Below, piece after piece: positions 10,019-21,179 of a stretch of 64,000 nt of DNA. Positions within the stretch are counted from its first letter, which is position 1, and every line of letters starts with the position of its first letter. The stretch is from Cristatella mucedo. Its lineage: Eukaryota > Bryozoa > Phylactolaemata > Cristatellidae. A program made the position numbers and the translations under genes. The notes below the pieces were generated by a model that was not told the DNA's origin, did not search any database, and saw nothing but the letters and a program-made list of their open reading frames with translations. The stretch is from assembly GCA_009760855.2 (NCBI GenBank), contig WPIO01000093.1:368001-432000 (forward strand), in the 5' to 3' direction.

Positions 10019-10159
10019 TACGCTTTAACATTTAACGAAGTTGACTTTTTTTTTACAGATTAGCAACTAACGAAATTAACTATTTAATTAATAGTTTATT
10101 AACGCCGTTTTAGATAGCTAAATAAAATTTAAAAAATCTTTATTTCAGCTCCGCCACTA

Positions 10160-12095
10160 GAATGGCATCTGATAAAAAGAAGAGACGAACTGAAGAAGAA
10201 AATTGAGAATTTAATCAGGATTGGACGGAGTCGTTTGCGTTCATATGCATCCCAGATGGCCTTCCGACTTGTCTCATTTGCCAAGAAAAACTTGCACACA
10301 ATAATAAGTCAAATTTGGAGAGACACTTCACTACAAAACATACCCGATTCGCTGCTACATATCCAACCGGTGACGCACGGAAAAAAGCTGTTAAAGAGCT
10401 TAAAAAACAAAAAAACAACAGTCGAGTTTTATGCTAAGTAACTGGGCGCAATCTTCAAATAATGTAAACCTGGCAAGCTTCGCAATATCACTACAAATTG
10501 CAAAAAGAGGGAAGCCATTCACAGATGGTGAGTACGTCAAAGGTTGTTTCATACGTGGAGCTGAAGAACTGTTTCGTTATTTCAAAAACAAAACCGAAAT
10601 CATGAAGAAAATAAAAAATGTGCCATTATCTGCTACAACAGTACAAGATAGAACTTCTAAAATGTCTTCAAATGTAACACATATGCAAGTGGAAGAAAGT
10701 CAACTAGCTTCAGCTTTATCGCTTGCTATGAATGAGTCTTGTGACATACAAGACACGGTACAAGTTACCCTTTTTGTCAGGTATACGTCGTCCCAAAGTC
10801 CAAAAGAAGAACTGCTAGGATTGCTTCCGCTCTTAGGGCAAAGTCGTGGAGAAGATATAGCAAATGATGTGCAAAAATGCCTGGAAGACTATGAAATCGA
10901 TATCAATAAAATCTTTTCCATAGTAACTGATGGAGCTTTGTGCCCAAAAATAGCATAATTCATCAAGAGGCGCTTTGTGCCCAAATCTTTCCGAAAAAAA
11001 AGGTTGAGGTCATGAACTTGATTTTTAAGATCATTAACAGCATTTTGGCAAACGCACTCTACCATCGCCAGTTTAAGGAATTTTGTGAAGAAATAGAAAG
11101 CCAGGATTCTGACCTACTTCTGCACAATAAAGTGCGATGGCTTTCCAGGGGTAACGTATTGAAACGTTTTGCTTCTTGCTTGAGTGAAATAAAAACATTC
11201 TTCAATGAAAAAGGCATTGCCCATCCCGAATTGAAAGAAGACAAATGGCTGCAAAAATTCAACTTCATGGTGGATATCACAAAGAAACTAAATGAGCTAA
11301 ATGTAAAACTGAAAGGAAAGGGAACCCCAGCCTATGCCTTACTTGAAGAAGTGGTTTGTTTCGAAAATAAATTACTTCTTTTTTGTCGAAGACACGGAGA
11401 GCGGTAAATTACTTCATTTCGAAAATCGGAAGCATAATCGCGATGAAACCTATGCAACTATTGACACAAATTACTTCAGCAATACTATAAACAACATGAA
11501 GGATGGATTCGCTGAGAGATTTGAGCAATTCAAAACAAACGCAAGTACTCTGGCGTTCATGGTAAATCCTCGCAACTCAAATACAAATGAGATCAACATT
11601 AAGCCATTTGGAATTGACGCTGGTTCGCTTCAAATGCAATTGCTGGATTTGAAAACCAAACATTTGTGGAGTGGTAAGTTCACAGAACTCAAAAGAAAGT
11701 TAGAAGAGTTGGAGGTCCAGAAAATTATGCTCGTTACGCTGCACAAGTGGACAGCTCTAAAAGAAATACCGCGAGTTAAAGCACTCATATTTTACGCATG
11801 GAATAGTCTTCCAGAATGCTACAGTGAGGTGAAGAAGTTGGCATTTGGAGTGCTGACGATCGTCGGGTCAACATATTCGTGCGAGCAAGCGTTCTCTTGC
11901 ATGAATATAATAAAAAGTAAAGTAAGAAGTCAACTTACAAATACAAATCTAGAGGCGTGCTTGAAACTGAAAACAACAAGTTATGAGCCAGATTTAACCA
12001 AACTTTCAAAAGGCATGCAAGGCCAATGCTCCATTGGTGTAAGTATTGCAAATATATATCATTCAAAAATTATAGTTATATTATTTGATTACTAA
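10160..12095 (+). pseudogene. hAT transposase (ZBED5/GTF2IRD2-like), frameshifted
   Basis: A splice-acceptor-like TTTATTTCAG at 10139-10148 precedes the ATG at 10160. In order: a BED-like zinc finger (C-x2-C-x14-H-x4-H, starting CLICQEKL) with an upstream in-frame stop at 10203; a block with [15 protein letters not shown] and [19 protein letters not shown], where the DESCD-type acidic motif reads NESCD; SIVTDGA; then [25 protein letters not shown] and [15 protein letters not shown]; and a C-terminal hAT dimerisation block TIVGSTYSCEQAFSCMNIIK. Frames change near 10430, 10940-10960 and 11390. About 20 residues between VTDGA and HQEALC appear deleted. Not functional. Confidence 0.9.
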
Positions 12096-12329
12096 TTTTA
12101 TTATTCTAGCAGAGCTAGCTAAAATACTTTAATATCTTTGAGCGAAACATTTGTATGTTTTTATATGAATACATATTATTTCATATTTAAAGCTATTTAT
12201 TTTAAATCAAAAATCAAATTTATATCCCTAATCCTAGTCAAATACCATAATATTGAAATAAAAATGTTAGTGGCTCTTTACAAACTGGGAAATTTTATAA
12301 ATTGCAACTTTTGGCTCTTCCATCTCAAA

Positions 12330-12345
12330 AGGTTGCCGACCCCTG
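12330..12345 (-). repeat. hAT right terminal inverted repeat
   Basis: Reverse complement reads CAGGGGTCGGCAACCT, matching 8985-9000 with two mismatches. Confidence 0.9.
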
Positions 12346-12353
12346 GAGTAGGA
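12346..12353 (+). repeat. hAT target-site duplication, right
   Basis: GAGTAGGA, identical to 8977-8984. Confidence 0.95.
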
Positions 12354-12559
12354 CCATAAATATTACCAAGGCGATAATGTAAATGGGATGTGTGCGACTT
12401 GAGTTTTTGGAAAGGATAGACGGGTGGGCTCTCACCCCATTAAAAATTATATAGGTTGACTACGTATTTGAAGGCTGCTGATATTATAGCTCAGTGTCTG
12501 ATGGATCAAATGTAGAGCCTAACCAGGGCCCTGCTCAGTTTTAGCTCTGTAGGTAGATA

Positions 12560-13800
12560 ATAATAATAATAATGATTCACTTGATAAAGCGCCCTCAGAC
12601 AACTTAATCTCTCTCTAGGCGCTTTACACCTGCTGCAAAGTGAAATGCAATTGAATGGTAAGTAAAATCATGCTTGAAAAAACAAACGAAATGAATAATA
12701 TGGTTACGGGTGACATGCACAGGGTCAGCATGCAAATGTGGTTAGTGGCAGCATGCACAGTGTCAGCCCGCATAAGCACATCAAGGACGAATCACAGGGA
12801 CCCACTAAAGGCTGTCTTAAATAGGTGTTTTTAGGTTCCTTTTAAATGTGGTCAGGTCAGCGGATGTTCTGATGCAGGTCGGGAGGCAGTTCCAGGCTTT
12901 GGGAGCATATGAACTAAATGCACGGTCTCCAAAGGATTTAAGGTTTGTAGGAGGTATTTCTCGACTGTTGGATTCCGAAAAGCGGGTGGTATGATCCTTG
13001 GCCTGATGGGGTAGTATATCTGAGAGATAGGCTGGAGCCATAGAATGAAGGGACCTAAAAGTGAGCGACAAAACCTTGAAGTCAATCTGTTGCTTGACTG
13101 GTAGTCAGTGCAGGTTGGCGAGAAGTGGAGTAATGTGGCAACTGCGACGCTCACGACAGACAAGCCTAGCTGAAGAGTTTTGCACCAGCTGCAATCGCCT
13201 GATCGCACATGCTGGTAGGCCAGTAAGCAGTGAGTTGCAGAAGTCGAGACGAGATGTCACGAATGCATGGACCAACTTGGACGTGGCATCTTTATCTAAA
13301 CAAGCCCGAATTTTAGCAATGTTATGAAGCTGAAAATAGGCGGATTTGACTGTGGAGCTGATATGGTCGTCTAACGAGAGGTCGCTTTGGAATATGACAC
13401 CTAGATTTCGAGCTGATGCAACTGGAGATATGCTGGCAGAGCCAATTTTGAGAGTCAGCCTTTCCAATCTCTGGATCACACTGGGTTTGCCCATAGCTAG
13501 TAAGTTAGTTTTGTCATCGTTAAGTTTTAGAAAATTTGCTGCCATCCATGTGTGGATGTCATCAATGCATGCAGGTAGTGAGTTTAGAGAATTTGAGGTG
13601 CTCGAAGGCTGTGAGGGATCAAAGCAAAGGTACAACTGAGTGTCATCCGCATAGAAGTGAAAGCCTAGATTGTGCTTGGCAATCACATCAGCAAGAGGGA
13701 GAGTATAAACCGTGATAAGAACCGGACCTAGTACTGAGCCCTGAGGTACTCCATATTTCAGAGGTACTTCAGATGATCTTTGTCCATTCACGTCAATAAT
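12560..13800 (-). mobile_element. LINE-B copy B3, 3' part with RT palm and C-terminus
   Basis: Minus-strand LINE-B. It begins (right end) at ..RSSEVPLKYGVPQGSVLGPV (motif B). It carries [20 protein letters not shown] (catalytic YADD), FLKLNDDKTNLLAMGKP, SARNLGVIFQSDLSLDDHIS, LDFCNSLLTGLPACAIRRLQ and SARLVCRERR. After a frameshift near 13105 it continues as SLTFRSLHSMAPAYLSDILP and PKAWNCLPTCIR. The 3' UTR ends with the AAAGCGCC..GGGCGCTTT hairpin at about 12580-12627 and an (ATT)n tail at 12560-12575. RT motifs before motif B are absent (5' truncation). It is the best LINE-B coding sample in the window. Confidence 0.9.
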
Positions 13801-14284
13801 CTGGAGTCTCGCACTGAGTTAGTACAGCTGAGCCTTTGAGCAGCAATACACTCACACGCAAGGTCGTTCATTTTCAAATTGAATCTCAGCAACCTTCCGC
13901 GAGTTCGCGCTAGTTTTTTTATCTTGTAATACAAATTAATTATTTTATCTTGAAACTTCATAGATTAAAATTAGTGAAGTAATCAAAGTCAAACTGCCTG
14001 ATCTTTAAATCATGTAGCAGTTGTTTTGAGGCACTAGATATTCAAGGAAAATAATAGCATACATGCAGTAAAACCCAAGAGCTTGCTTTCGGGACCGGCT
14101 CATGCTGGCACGCAAATCTTACCGACTTTCACGAACGCTCCACCTCAGTCGCCTGTCGATATCGACGACAGTCATTCTATGGGGTCCATGTAAGGCGACC
14201 GACTGGGCCGCTGTCTCAGCACCGCATCGGATTCGTCAGCACAGTATTTTAATCAAGTTGCTGCTGATCAAGCATAATGGATTT
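13801..14284. other. No gene recognised
   Basis: Non-coding sequence between LINE-B copy B3 and the Tc1 remnant; part may be decayed Tc1. No supportable feature. Confidence 0.4.
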
Positions 14285-14515
14285 CCCACCTACAGTAATC
14301 TCCTTGTGTGGTCGTTGTATTTTGCATCAAGACAGCCACCCTAAGCACACTGCCAGTTCAGTGAAGTACTTTTCTGACAAATCCGTATGCGGTGTTGATG
14401 CAGTGACCTAGCCGGTTGCCTCAACTGAACCCCACGGAACGACTATGGCATGATAATGACAGGCGGCTGAGACGGAGTGCTGGCCGCCACCAGTAGCCGT
14501 TCTTTATCAGCAAAA
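14285..14515 (+). pseudogene. Tc1-like transposase fragment
   Basis: Reads LHQDSHPKHTASSVKYFSDK, then after a frameshift PSRLPQLNPTERLWHDNDRR and LRRS. These match the second aspartate region (QDNDPKHTA) and the PxxSPDLNPIExLW motif with the final Glu of Tc1-type DD34E transposases. Upstream catalytic sequence is not readable. A short dead remnant. Confidence 0.75.
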
Positions 14516-15937
14516 TACTGGCGCTGCGCAATGTGCTGCAGCACTAGAGATGACAACAAAACAGAAGTTTATGGCCTCTAGCCACGGGTATCGGATCGGC
14601 AGTCAACCCCAGGGTTTAGACAGCGTCAGAAAGGCAACTTCGGTCAGCTCGCCGGCCGGGCGCTCTGCTTTCGGTTCGCAGATTTGTCCATGACCTCAGA
14701 CAGAGGCATTATAGCTTCATCCAGAGTAGCACCGGGAAGTCAGCCTCGGTGCCCAGGACATAAGCTAGCGTGTCACCAAAAACTTGTAAACATCGCGTTG
14801 TACCCCAGTTTTATTTCCAGATCTAGGCATAAAACTAACTATGACTAGGCATAAAATAGGTCAGAAAAGGTGAAATGATCTAGATTTCGCTTCAATCGAG
14901 CTAACTCTTTGAAACGGACTTGAAGATTTCCCTTGCACTTTTGCAGGTGCAAATTTTTAATTTCATTCCACTCGGAGATTAGTCTTAGGTAAAAAGCAGC
15001 TTATTATCTTCGAGTTAACCAAGCATTACCATCTGAAAGCTTCCACAGATGCTTAACAAAACTTGTAATCGCGCCTAACATAGTGGCCTCTTCATATCCG
15101 ACAAACTAAAACAGTTAACGGCACGAGGCAAGCATTTTCACCATTCTCAGCACATAGCCCATTAATACTAATTGATCCCTGGGAGAATTGGTTTTAACTT
15201 TCACTTACCGGCTTTGTAAAGATTGCACACAGTCGATTTAATCATCTTTAAAGTACGTACTTAGTAATGAGCTTAACATTTGATATATTCTTCATTCTCA
15301 GATATTTTATGTATGAGTTTATGCTCTGAATATTGCTAACAGAAATCGCTTTTGTTGTGTTCTGGAGACTCAGGCATGGCAGTTAAAAAAGACTCTAATA
15401 GCTGGTTGGCACCACCTCCCAACACTATGAAGCTATTCAGAATAGCCATCAAGAAGAAAATGTAGCATGTTAAGTGCAAATCATTTTGCTGCATATAGTT
15501 GTTTTACCAAGTGATTAAAAACATAAGTTTCCGGGTCTTGTCACAATGTGCCGTCTTACAAAATTACTGCATTGCCGCCTCTATTGCCTAAATTCGAAAA
15601 GACGCTTCTTCTATATCAGACACCAGTGGCTGAGGCTGGTTATCTTCTGCCAATACAAACAAAATTCACATTCTACCATTTCTATTCTGAAACAAGCAAA
15701 TCAACGGTGCCATTTTCATGACATAACGCATACCTAAGTAGTGCATGCACATTATTGGCGCTGCCCAGGTGGAATGTGAACTATTTGACAATTTGGCGTT
15801 GCTTTTTTCGCATTTCATCCGAGTCAAGACTAGAAAGTAATTACATTCAAGTCAATCCCGAGCCAGGGAAGAACAGCCAGCTGGTTTTACCCAGTTGTCA
15901 AGGTGCTCGCAACGACCAAGGTCAAGGTGACATTTGC
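14516..15937. other. No gene recognised
   Basis: About 1.4 kb with no convincing coding exon, RNA gene or known repeat; AT-rich in its second half. Confidence 0.4.
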
Positions 15938-15965
15938 TTATATATATATATATATATATATATAT
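15938..15965. repeat. (TA)n microsatellite
   Basis: About 14 TA units directly beside the tail end of a SINE-2; possibly its expanded tail. Confidence 0.9.
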
Positions 15966-16055
15966 GATTCATTTGTACAGTGCCCCGAGACAACTTAATC
16001 TTATTTGAGGACTTCACATATGCCACGGGGCTCGAGCCCACGACCTCGGTTGGTA
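15962..16055 (-). mobile_element. SINE-2 copy
   Basis: Minus-strand order: CCGAGGTCGTGGGCTCGAGC (tRNA-like box B), GTGGCATATGTGAAGTCC, AAGATTAAGTTGTCTCGGGG and CACTGTACAAATGAAT. The tail has the same layout as the LINE-B 3' hairpin. It abuts the (ATT)n end of LINE-B copy B4. Confidence 0.7.
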
Positions 16056-16057
16056 AT

Positions 16058-16523
16058 AGCATTAATAATAGTAATAATAATAACAAACTTGATAAAGCGC
16101 CCTCAGAGAACTCAATCTCTTTCTAGGCGCTTTACATTTGCCGCAAAGGAAGCATGATCGAATGGTTATTGGTAGCAGGCTCAATGACAACAAGCATTGC
16201 ATGGTAAGGGGTGATATGCACAGTGTCAGCATGCAAGTACGGTTAGTGGTAGCATGCAAAGTGTCAGCACGAATAACCACATAAAGAACGAATCGCAGGG
16301 ACCCACTAAATGCAGTCATAAATAGGTGCTTTTTTACTTCCTTTTCAAATGTGGTTAAGTCAGGAGATGTCGTGACGCAGGTCGGGAGTGAGTTCCAGGC
16401 TTTGGGAGCGTACGACTAAAGTCACGGTCTCCAAAGAATTTGAGGTTTGTACGAGGTATACGTAAATAGTTTCCGAAAAGCGAGTGCTACTATGCTTAGC
16501 CTAGTGGGGAGTAGATCTGATAG
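16058..16523 (-). mobile_element. LINE-B copy B4, 3' half (left of LINE-A insertion)
   Basis: Contains the (ATT)n tail, the hairpin (AAGCGCC / GGGCGCTT), the 3' UTR and the end of the C-terminal coding region up to ..AGTAGATCTGATAGGTA, where LINE-A copy A4 begins. The same LINE-B resumes at 18868. Confidence 0.9.
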
Positions 16524-18870
16524 GTAATGTAATGTAATGTAATGTAATGCATCTCCGTCAGTAACTCCACAAAGTCAAAAAGACCATGTGGGTGTTACGC
16601 AGGAGAGTTTTGTATAGCGCACTCACAGCCTAAGCGGCTTTCGGTACGCATTCGGTAGCCAACAGACTTCGTCTCACGCAACAAAGAGAAAGTGGGAAGC
16701 ATAGCAGAGTCAGGAGAGCAGTTGAGGTAGTGAGTAGCATAGAAGTAGCAGTTCAGGACCGCTGAAAAAGATGTGTCATAGTCGGCAGTTGGAGAGTAGT
16801 TGTCGTTGCGTAAGAATTGTGGAAGCGAGTTCCACAGTCTAGGACCTGCAGAGCTAAAGCTTCTGTCGCCAACTGTCTTCAAGCGGAGGAATGGGACGGC
16901 TAATTTATTGTCCACACAGGACCTGAGGGCTGGAACAGGCTGAAACTGATGCAGCAGTTCAGCTAGGTACGAAGGAGCCAAGCCGTGGCGGGCCTTGTGG
17001 GTCAGCGTAAGAACTTTGCTCTGTATCCTTTGCTCAACCGGCAACCGTCCTAGCTCTTTTGGCAAAGGAGACACGTGCTCAAACCGCTGGGACTTGAAGA
17101 CCAGCCTTGCAGCCATATTCATGGTCAGCTGTAGTGGCATAATAGCTTTCTTTGGTAGCCCAGCCAAAAGGGAATTACAATAATCAAGCCGAGACAGAAC
17201 TAAAGAGCTAGTCAATTTTTTTACAAGCCACTGTGGGAGACAGCTTCTAATCTTGGATAGGGATCGGATGTGATGGCTAGCTGTAGAGGCAGTCTTCTGA
17301 ATGAAGCTTTTGAAATTGAGGCAGCTGTCGAACACGACACCTAGATTACGAGCACGTGGTGAAGGTCGCACAATAGCATCACCTATTAGAACAGCAAAGC
17401 CTTTTGATCCAGCCACATGCTTAGGGTGTCCTATGAGAAGCAGTTCGGTTTTATCGTCATTTAATTTCAGGAAGTTTTCCGACATCCAGGATCGAATATC
17501 GGCAAGGCAAGCATTGAGTTTCTCAGTTGCCGCAGCAGATTCCGACGGTTGAAATGACAAATACAACTGAGTATCGTCAGCATAGAAGTGATATCCTATT
17601 CTATGGGCCTTAATCACTTTTCCCAGAGGTTGCGTATAAATGGAGAACAGCAAGGGACCAAGTACAGACCCTTGAGGGACTCCACAGGTGACCCTTCTCA
17701 TGTCTGAGACCTGACCCCCACACGACACGGATTGAACACGATCAGACAAGTAGGATTTAAACCACGCCAGTGCTTCGTCTGCCAGACCGATCGTTGTTCT
17801 CAATCGTTCAAGCAGAACTTCGTGATCAATGGTGTCGAAGGCAGCAGACAGATCTAGCAGAGCTAGGGCAGTGACATTCCCGTCGTCGTTGCCACGTAGA
17901 ATATCATTGTTAACACGGAGGAGAGCAGTTTCAGTAGAGTGCTGCCTCTTGAAACCCGATTGAAATGTGTCTGACATTCCATTATTTTCAAGATGTTCAA
18001 CTAGCTGCTTAGCAACAATTTTTTCAAGAATCTTTGATAAGAACGGAAGAAGGGAAACTGGATGATAGTTTGGTAGGACCTCTGTGTCTAATCCAGGCTT
18101 TTTAAGAATAGGTCTAACGATTGCCGATTTGAAGGACTTAGGGACGACTCCTTTTCCCAAAGAAGCATTACAAATCTTGGTTATGGCAGGGCTAAGATGG
18201 TCTGCAAGTGAAGACCACAGAGATGAAGGTATAGGGTCTTCAGGAGACGAGCTCTTTTTGCTGGACCTTATTAAGGCAGCCACATCGCAGGCAGAAACAT
18301 CAGAGAACCTTTTAAGAAAGGTCACAGGTTGAGGAACGGTGATTGCTTTGGTCGGAGGGGGCTTAATGGAGGCACGAATGTGCACAATTTTTTCAGTAAA
18401 GAAGGCTGAAAACTTTTCGGCTGAGCCTTTAATATCTGGGGAGTCAGACCTCACAGCATTGGCCAGTAAATGGTTTACTGTCTTATAAATCTGTTTAGTG
18501 TCTGACTGGCAGGAATTCAGTCTTCTAATGAAAAAAGAAGCCCTGGCTTTTTTAAGCTTTCGGGTGTAAACTCGAAGGAAGTCTTTAAAATTGACTAGGT
18601 CTGCCTCAGACCCCGATTTCTTGAAACGACGTTCCAGCCTGTGCTTAACACGGCGCATCTTAAGGAGTTTTTTTGTAAATTGAAAGCAATCTCGACGACT
18701 TTGAACACGGATAGAGCGAACGGGAGCATGCTTGTCAAGAGCACTCCTGAATGTCATGTTCATCGCATCAGTGAGGGTATCGAGGCTGCCGGTCGAGTCT
18801 GAATGCAGATCAAGAAGGCCTGCATCACAAACAGATTTCAAAAACTTGTCCAAGTCAATGCTTTGTAAGT
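16524..18870 (-). mobile_element. LINE-A copy A4, youngest-looking, inserted in LINE-B
   Basis: On the minus strand it starts in the codons SIDLDKFLKSVCDAGLLDLH (5' truncated) and ends with five or more TTACA units at 16524-16549. The flanking LINE-B sequence reads continuously if A4 is removed (GATAGGTA | GTAGGCTGGAGCC), leaving at most a 3-bp GTA duplication. The reading frame is open throughout. Confidence 0.93.
16595..18870 (-). CDS. LINE-A reverse transcriptase (copy A4), open
   Basis: The cleanest LINE-A frame here, about 757 codons of element sequence ending at a stop at 16595. Order: linker (LDKHAPVRSIRVQSRRD, RRVKHRLERRFKKSGSEADL), RT fingers (PIPSSLWSSLADHLSPAITK), LLDLSAAFDTIDHEVLLERL (motif A), CGVPQGSVLGPLLFSIYTQP (motif B), [50 protein letters not shown], then the conserved C-terminus with SSAGPRLWNSLPQFLRNDN. 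It lacks the endonuclease domain, so it cannot act alone. The open frame extends upstream to an ATG at 19027 only because LINE-B codons happen to be in phase (see findings); that ATG is not a natural start. Confidence 0.85.
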
Positions 18871-19090
18871 AGGCTGGAGCCAAAGAATGAAAGGACCTAA
18901 AAGTGAGTGACAAAAGCTTGAAGTCGATGCGGTGCTTGATTGGTAGCCAGTGCAGGTCGGTGAGAAGTGGTGTGATGTGGCAACTGCAACGCTCACGACA
19001 GACAAGCCTAGCTGCCGAGTTTTGCACCAGCTGTAAGTGCCTGATTGCACAGGCCGGTAGACAAGTAAGCAGTTAGTTACAGAAGTAAAC
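18868..19090 (-). mobile_element. LINE-B copy B4, upstream part
   Basis: Minus-strand LINE-B codons: TRQLGLSV in one frame, and MQNSAARLVCRERCSCHITP, LTDLHWLPIKHRIDFKLLSL, TFRSFHSLAPAYL in the main frame. It meets LINE-A copy A4 at 18868-18871 and is 5' truncated at about 19090. Confidence 0.88.
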
Positions 19091-19774
19091 ATAATATTAA
19101 CAAGTCAGCAGCCTGTCGCTTAGCTGGTGACGGCTGGGCCAAGTATTCTCTACCCATAGTTTCATAGGTGGGTCACGAGTGTGAGTAACCAATCGGATTG
19201 AGGTATCATAAAGCACTGGAGGTAACCGAAGCCAAATCTCTAGAGCCAGTACAGCCTGATCAGGCAGATCAGCTGGAAAGAATGGCCCAATCAGAGCCAA
19301 TGCTAGGTAGGCAATGAATAAACTTCAGTGCTTGTAGAGAAACAAACATGGCGGCTTTGCAAACAGATTTTAACTACAGTAAAGCACTAGCACCAACAAT
19401 AATAGTGCATGAAAGCACTTCTTTGAAGAAAAATGTCCAGGTCAATATAAAAAAATAAATAAATAATATATAATAATAAATAATAAAAGAATAAATATAA
19501 TATACCAATATAACACGAAGAGAATCGATTACAACGAAGGGTCTCTGCTGATTACCTACAGCAGCCATCTGCAAGCAATCGGTAATAGCTAAAGAAGGCC
19601 ACGATTATGGCGTCTTCAAGGTGCTTAACTTGAATTGCTTATCAGCAACGGCTAACAGTCTTGACTAGCTCTAGAATGACCACACGAGTTAAGGTGCTAC
19701 CACCTGTGTAGACCATCTAAAAGTGTTCAGCACGAGTCCACTGACTTTAGCAAGCATTACCACCCAGCCACTAG
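19091..19774. other. No gene recognised; AT-rich patch
   Basis: Contains an A/T-rich low-complexity patch at 19440-19510. No supported gene or repeat. Confidence 0.4.
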
Positions 19775-19983
19775 TGCGGTCTGATGCACTACCACGCGAA
19801 GTACCATCGGAGATGCAAACACATTTGTCAGAAACTCCCTACACGCATACGGCTATGGAAGTGGTAAGGAGTAGCCAAAGCGATGGGGTTGTGTATGGCA
19901 TGATCTACAGTTACTATAATGATCTCTTCTGGATTTCAGGAGCTCCTGCAAGTCAAAAGTCGCCGTCTCATTTGGCATTCCAA
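19775..19983 (+). CDS. Candidate host exon pair with 76-bp intron
   Basis: Two short open pieces have matching splice signals. The first, about 19775-19863, ends ..THTAMEV before GTAAGGAG. A 76-bp candidate intron ends in GGATTTCAG at 19939. The second, 19940-19983, reads ELLQVKSRRLIWHS in the same phase and stops before GTAAGA. The frame is continuous across the junction. The product is not recognised and could be chance. No flanking exons were found. Confidence 0.25.
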
Positions 19984-20388
19984 GTAAGAATCAAGTACTT
20001 GTCTCATATAGTTTTATTTTCATCTCAGAAAGTAACAACGATAGATTGCAGCAACCACTAGAATCTTGCTCAAAAGCTACTGCTATACAAAAATAAAATC
20101 AAAAAGATTTACCAAGCAGCACTGTAGTGCTTGCATCTCGACACCCTCAAGAGCAGTCCATCGAAACTCACCGTGCTCTCGACCACAAGGACTGCACGAA
20201 GCATACGTGATGCCCATAGCAGCTTCAGCCTCATATTCATGAGCCAACGATGACGTGCCAGGAGCCAGAGAGATAGGTGCTTGGCTTCAGAAAGGGGAAG
20301 CTTGGCGTCTGGTTCTGTGTGGTGCTTAGTCATTGTTTTATACAAGGTCTATAATGCGCCTTCTCGAATGAGCCAGGCACCTACGCAT

Positions 20389-20610
20389 CTAGTGCCGCTT
20401 CTTCTTTGAAGAGGCTTTGGCAGTACCACGGCCTCCTGTATCAGTGGGGGCTGGTCGCAGCCTGCTAGCAGCACTAGCCTGTGCGACGTGCGTACGTGCT
20501 TCCACCGTCTCGTCGGAAGGTTGACTATCCCCGTCGGCTGCATTTTCGGAGGTGGTGGTCTCAGCGTTTCCGGACTGCAACCCAATCGTTATTCGCCAGT
20601 GCTGCGGCAT
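20389..20610 (-). CDS. Candidate C-terminal exon, unknown protein
   Basis: Minus-strand frame of 73 codons: WRITIGLQSGNAETTTSEN, then a Ser/Thr/Ala-rich, acidic stretch (DGDSQPSDETVEARTHVAQA) ending AKASSKKKRH and a stop. Composition looks like a disordered, basic-ended C-terminus. A possible acceptor (CCGCAG) precedes CACTGG at about 20603. No family was recognised; it may be spurious. Confidence 0.2.
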   Translation of the reverse strand: MPQHWRITIGLQSGNAETTTSENAADGDSQPSDETVEARTHVAQASAASRLRPAPTDTGGRGTAKASSKKKRH

Positions 20611-20919
20611 ACATTACAAAATACTAAGCGTGCCTCAAATAAACTGTAGCTGCCAGTGGGTTGCCTTCTGCAGGATATAAACAGCAAATTTTATTAGGTT
20701 AGTAACGGTGAATGCAACTACTGAGAGCCTAAACTGCTAAAGAAAACCCTCCCAGCTACAAGCAGAAATTGGCCTCCGAGTTTAAGCGGCATATATCGCA
20801 CATAGCTCACGATAAAGGTTTAGCAATCACGAAAAAGCAGCACTTGATCATCCACTTTCATGCATTTTCCGGGATGGCAATTTCATAGGCGAGGTACAGG
20901 GGTAGTTTAGGTACTACTA
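20611..20919. other. No gene recognised
   Basis: Nothing supportable between the candidate exon and LINE-B copy B5. Confidence 0.4.
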
Positions 20920-21090
20920 CTAATAATAATTCACTTGATACAGCGCCCTCAGATAACTTAATCTCTCTCTAGGCGCTTTACATTTGCTGTAAAGTGAAAT
21001 GCAATTGAATGGTAAGTAAAATCATGCTTGAAAAACAAACGAAATGAATAATATGGTTAGGGGTGACATGCACAGGGTCAGCATGCACCT
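20920..21090 (-). mobile_element. LINE-B 3' fragment B5
   Basis: Right of the (ATT)n tail: hairpin (CAGCGCCCTCAGATAACTTA, TCTCTCTAGGCGCTTTAC), then 3' UTR to CAGGGTCAGCATGCA. Very similar to the start of B3 at 12570-12735. Confidence 0.88.
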
Positions 21091-21179
21091 CAGTGAGATA
21101 TTACAGAGCAGTGATGTCAAGGGCGACTATAATCAGAGGAGCCTCTAAAGTACTGGATATAACACGGCTAAGTGACTGA

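Larger units (their letters stand above)
8985..12345 (+). mobile_element. hAT transposon with perfect 8-bp TSD
   Basis: Starts CAGGAGTCGGCAGCCT and ends with the reverse complement of CAGGGGTCGGCAACCT (two mismatches in 16). It is flanked by GAGTAGGA on both sides. Length is 3361 bp. Both subterminal parts are rich in GGCTC motifs (GCGGCTC on the left, TGGCTCTT on the right), as in hATs related to vertebrate ZBED5/GTF2IRD2-type genes. It holds a LINE-B 3' end at 9355-9471, a MITE at 9585-10018 and a broken transposase at 10160-12095. The intact TSD shows that the outer insertion has not been rearranged. Confidence 0.95.
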
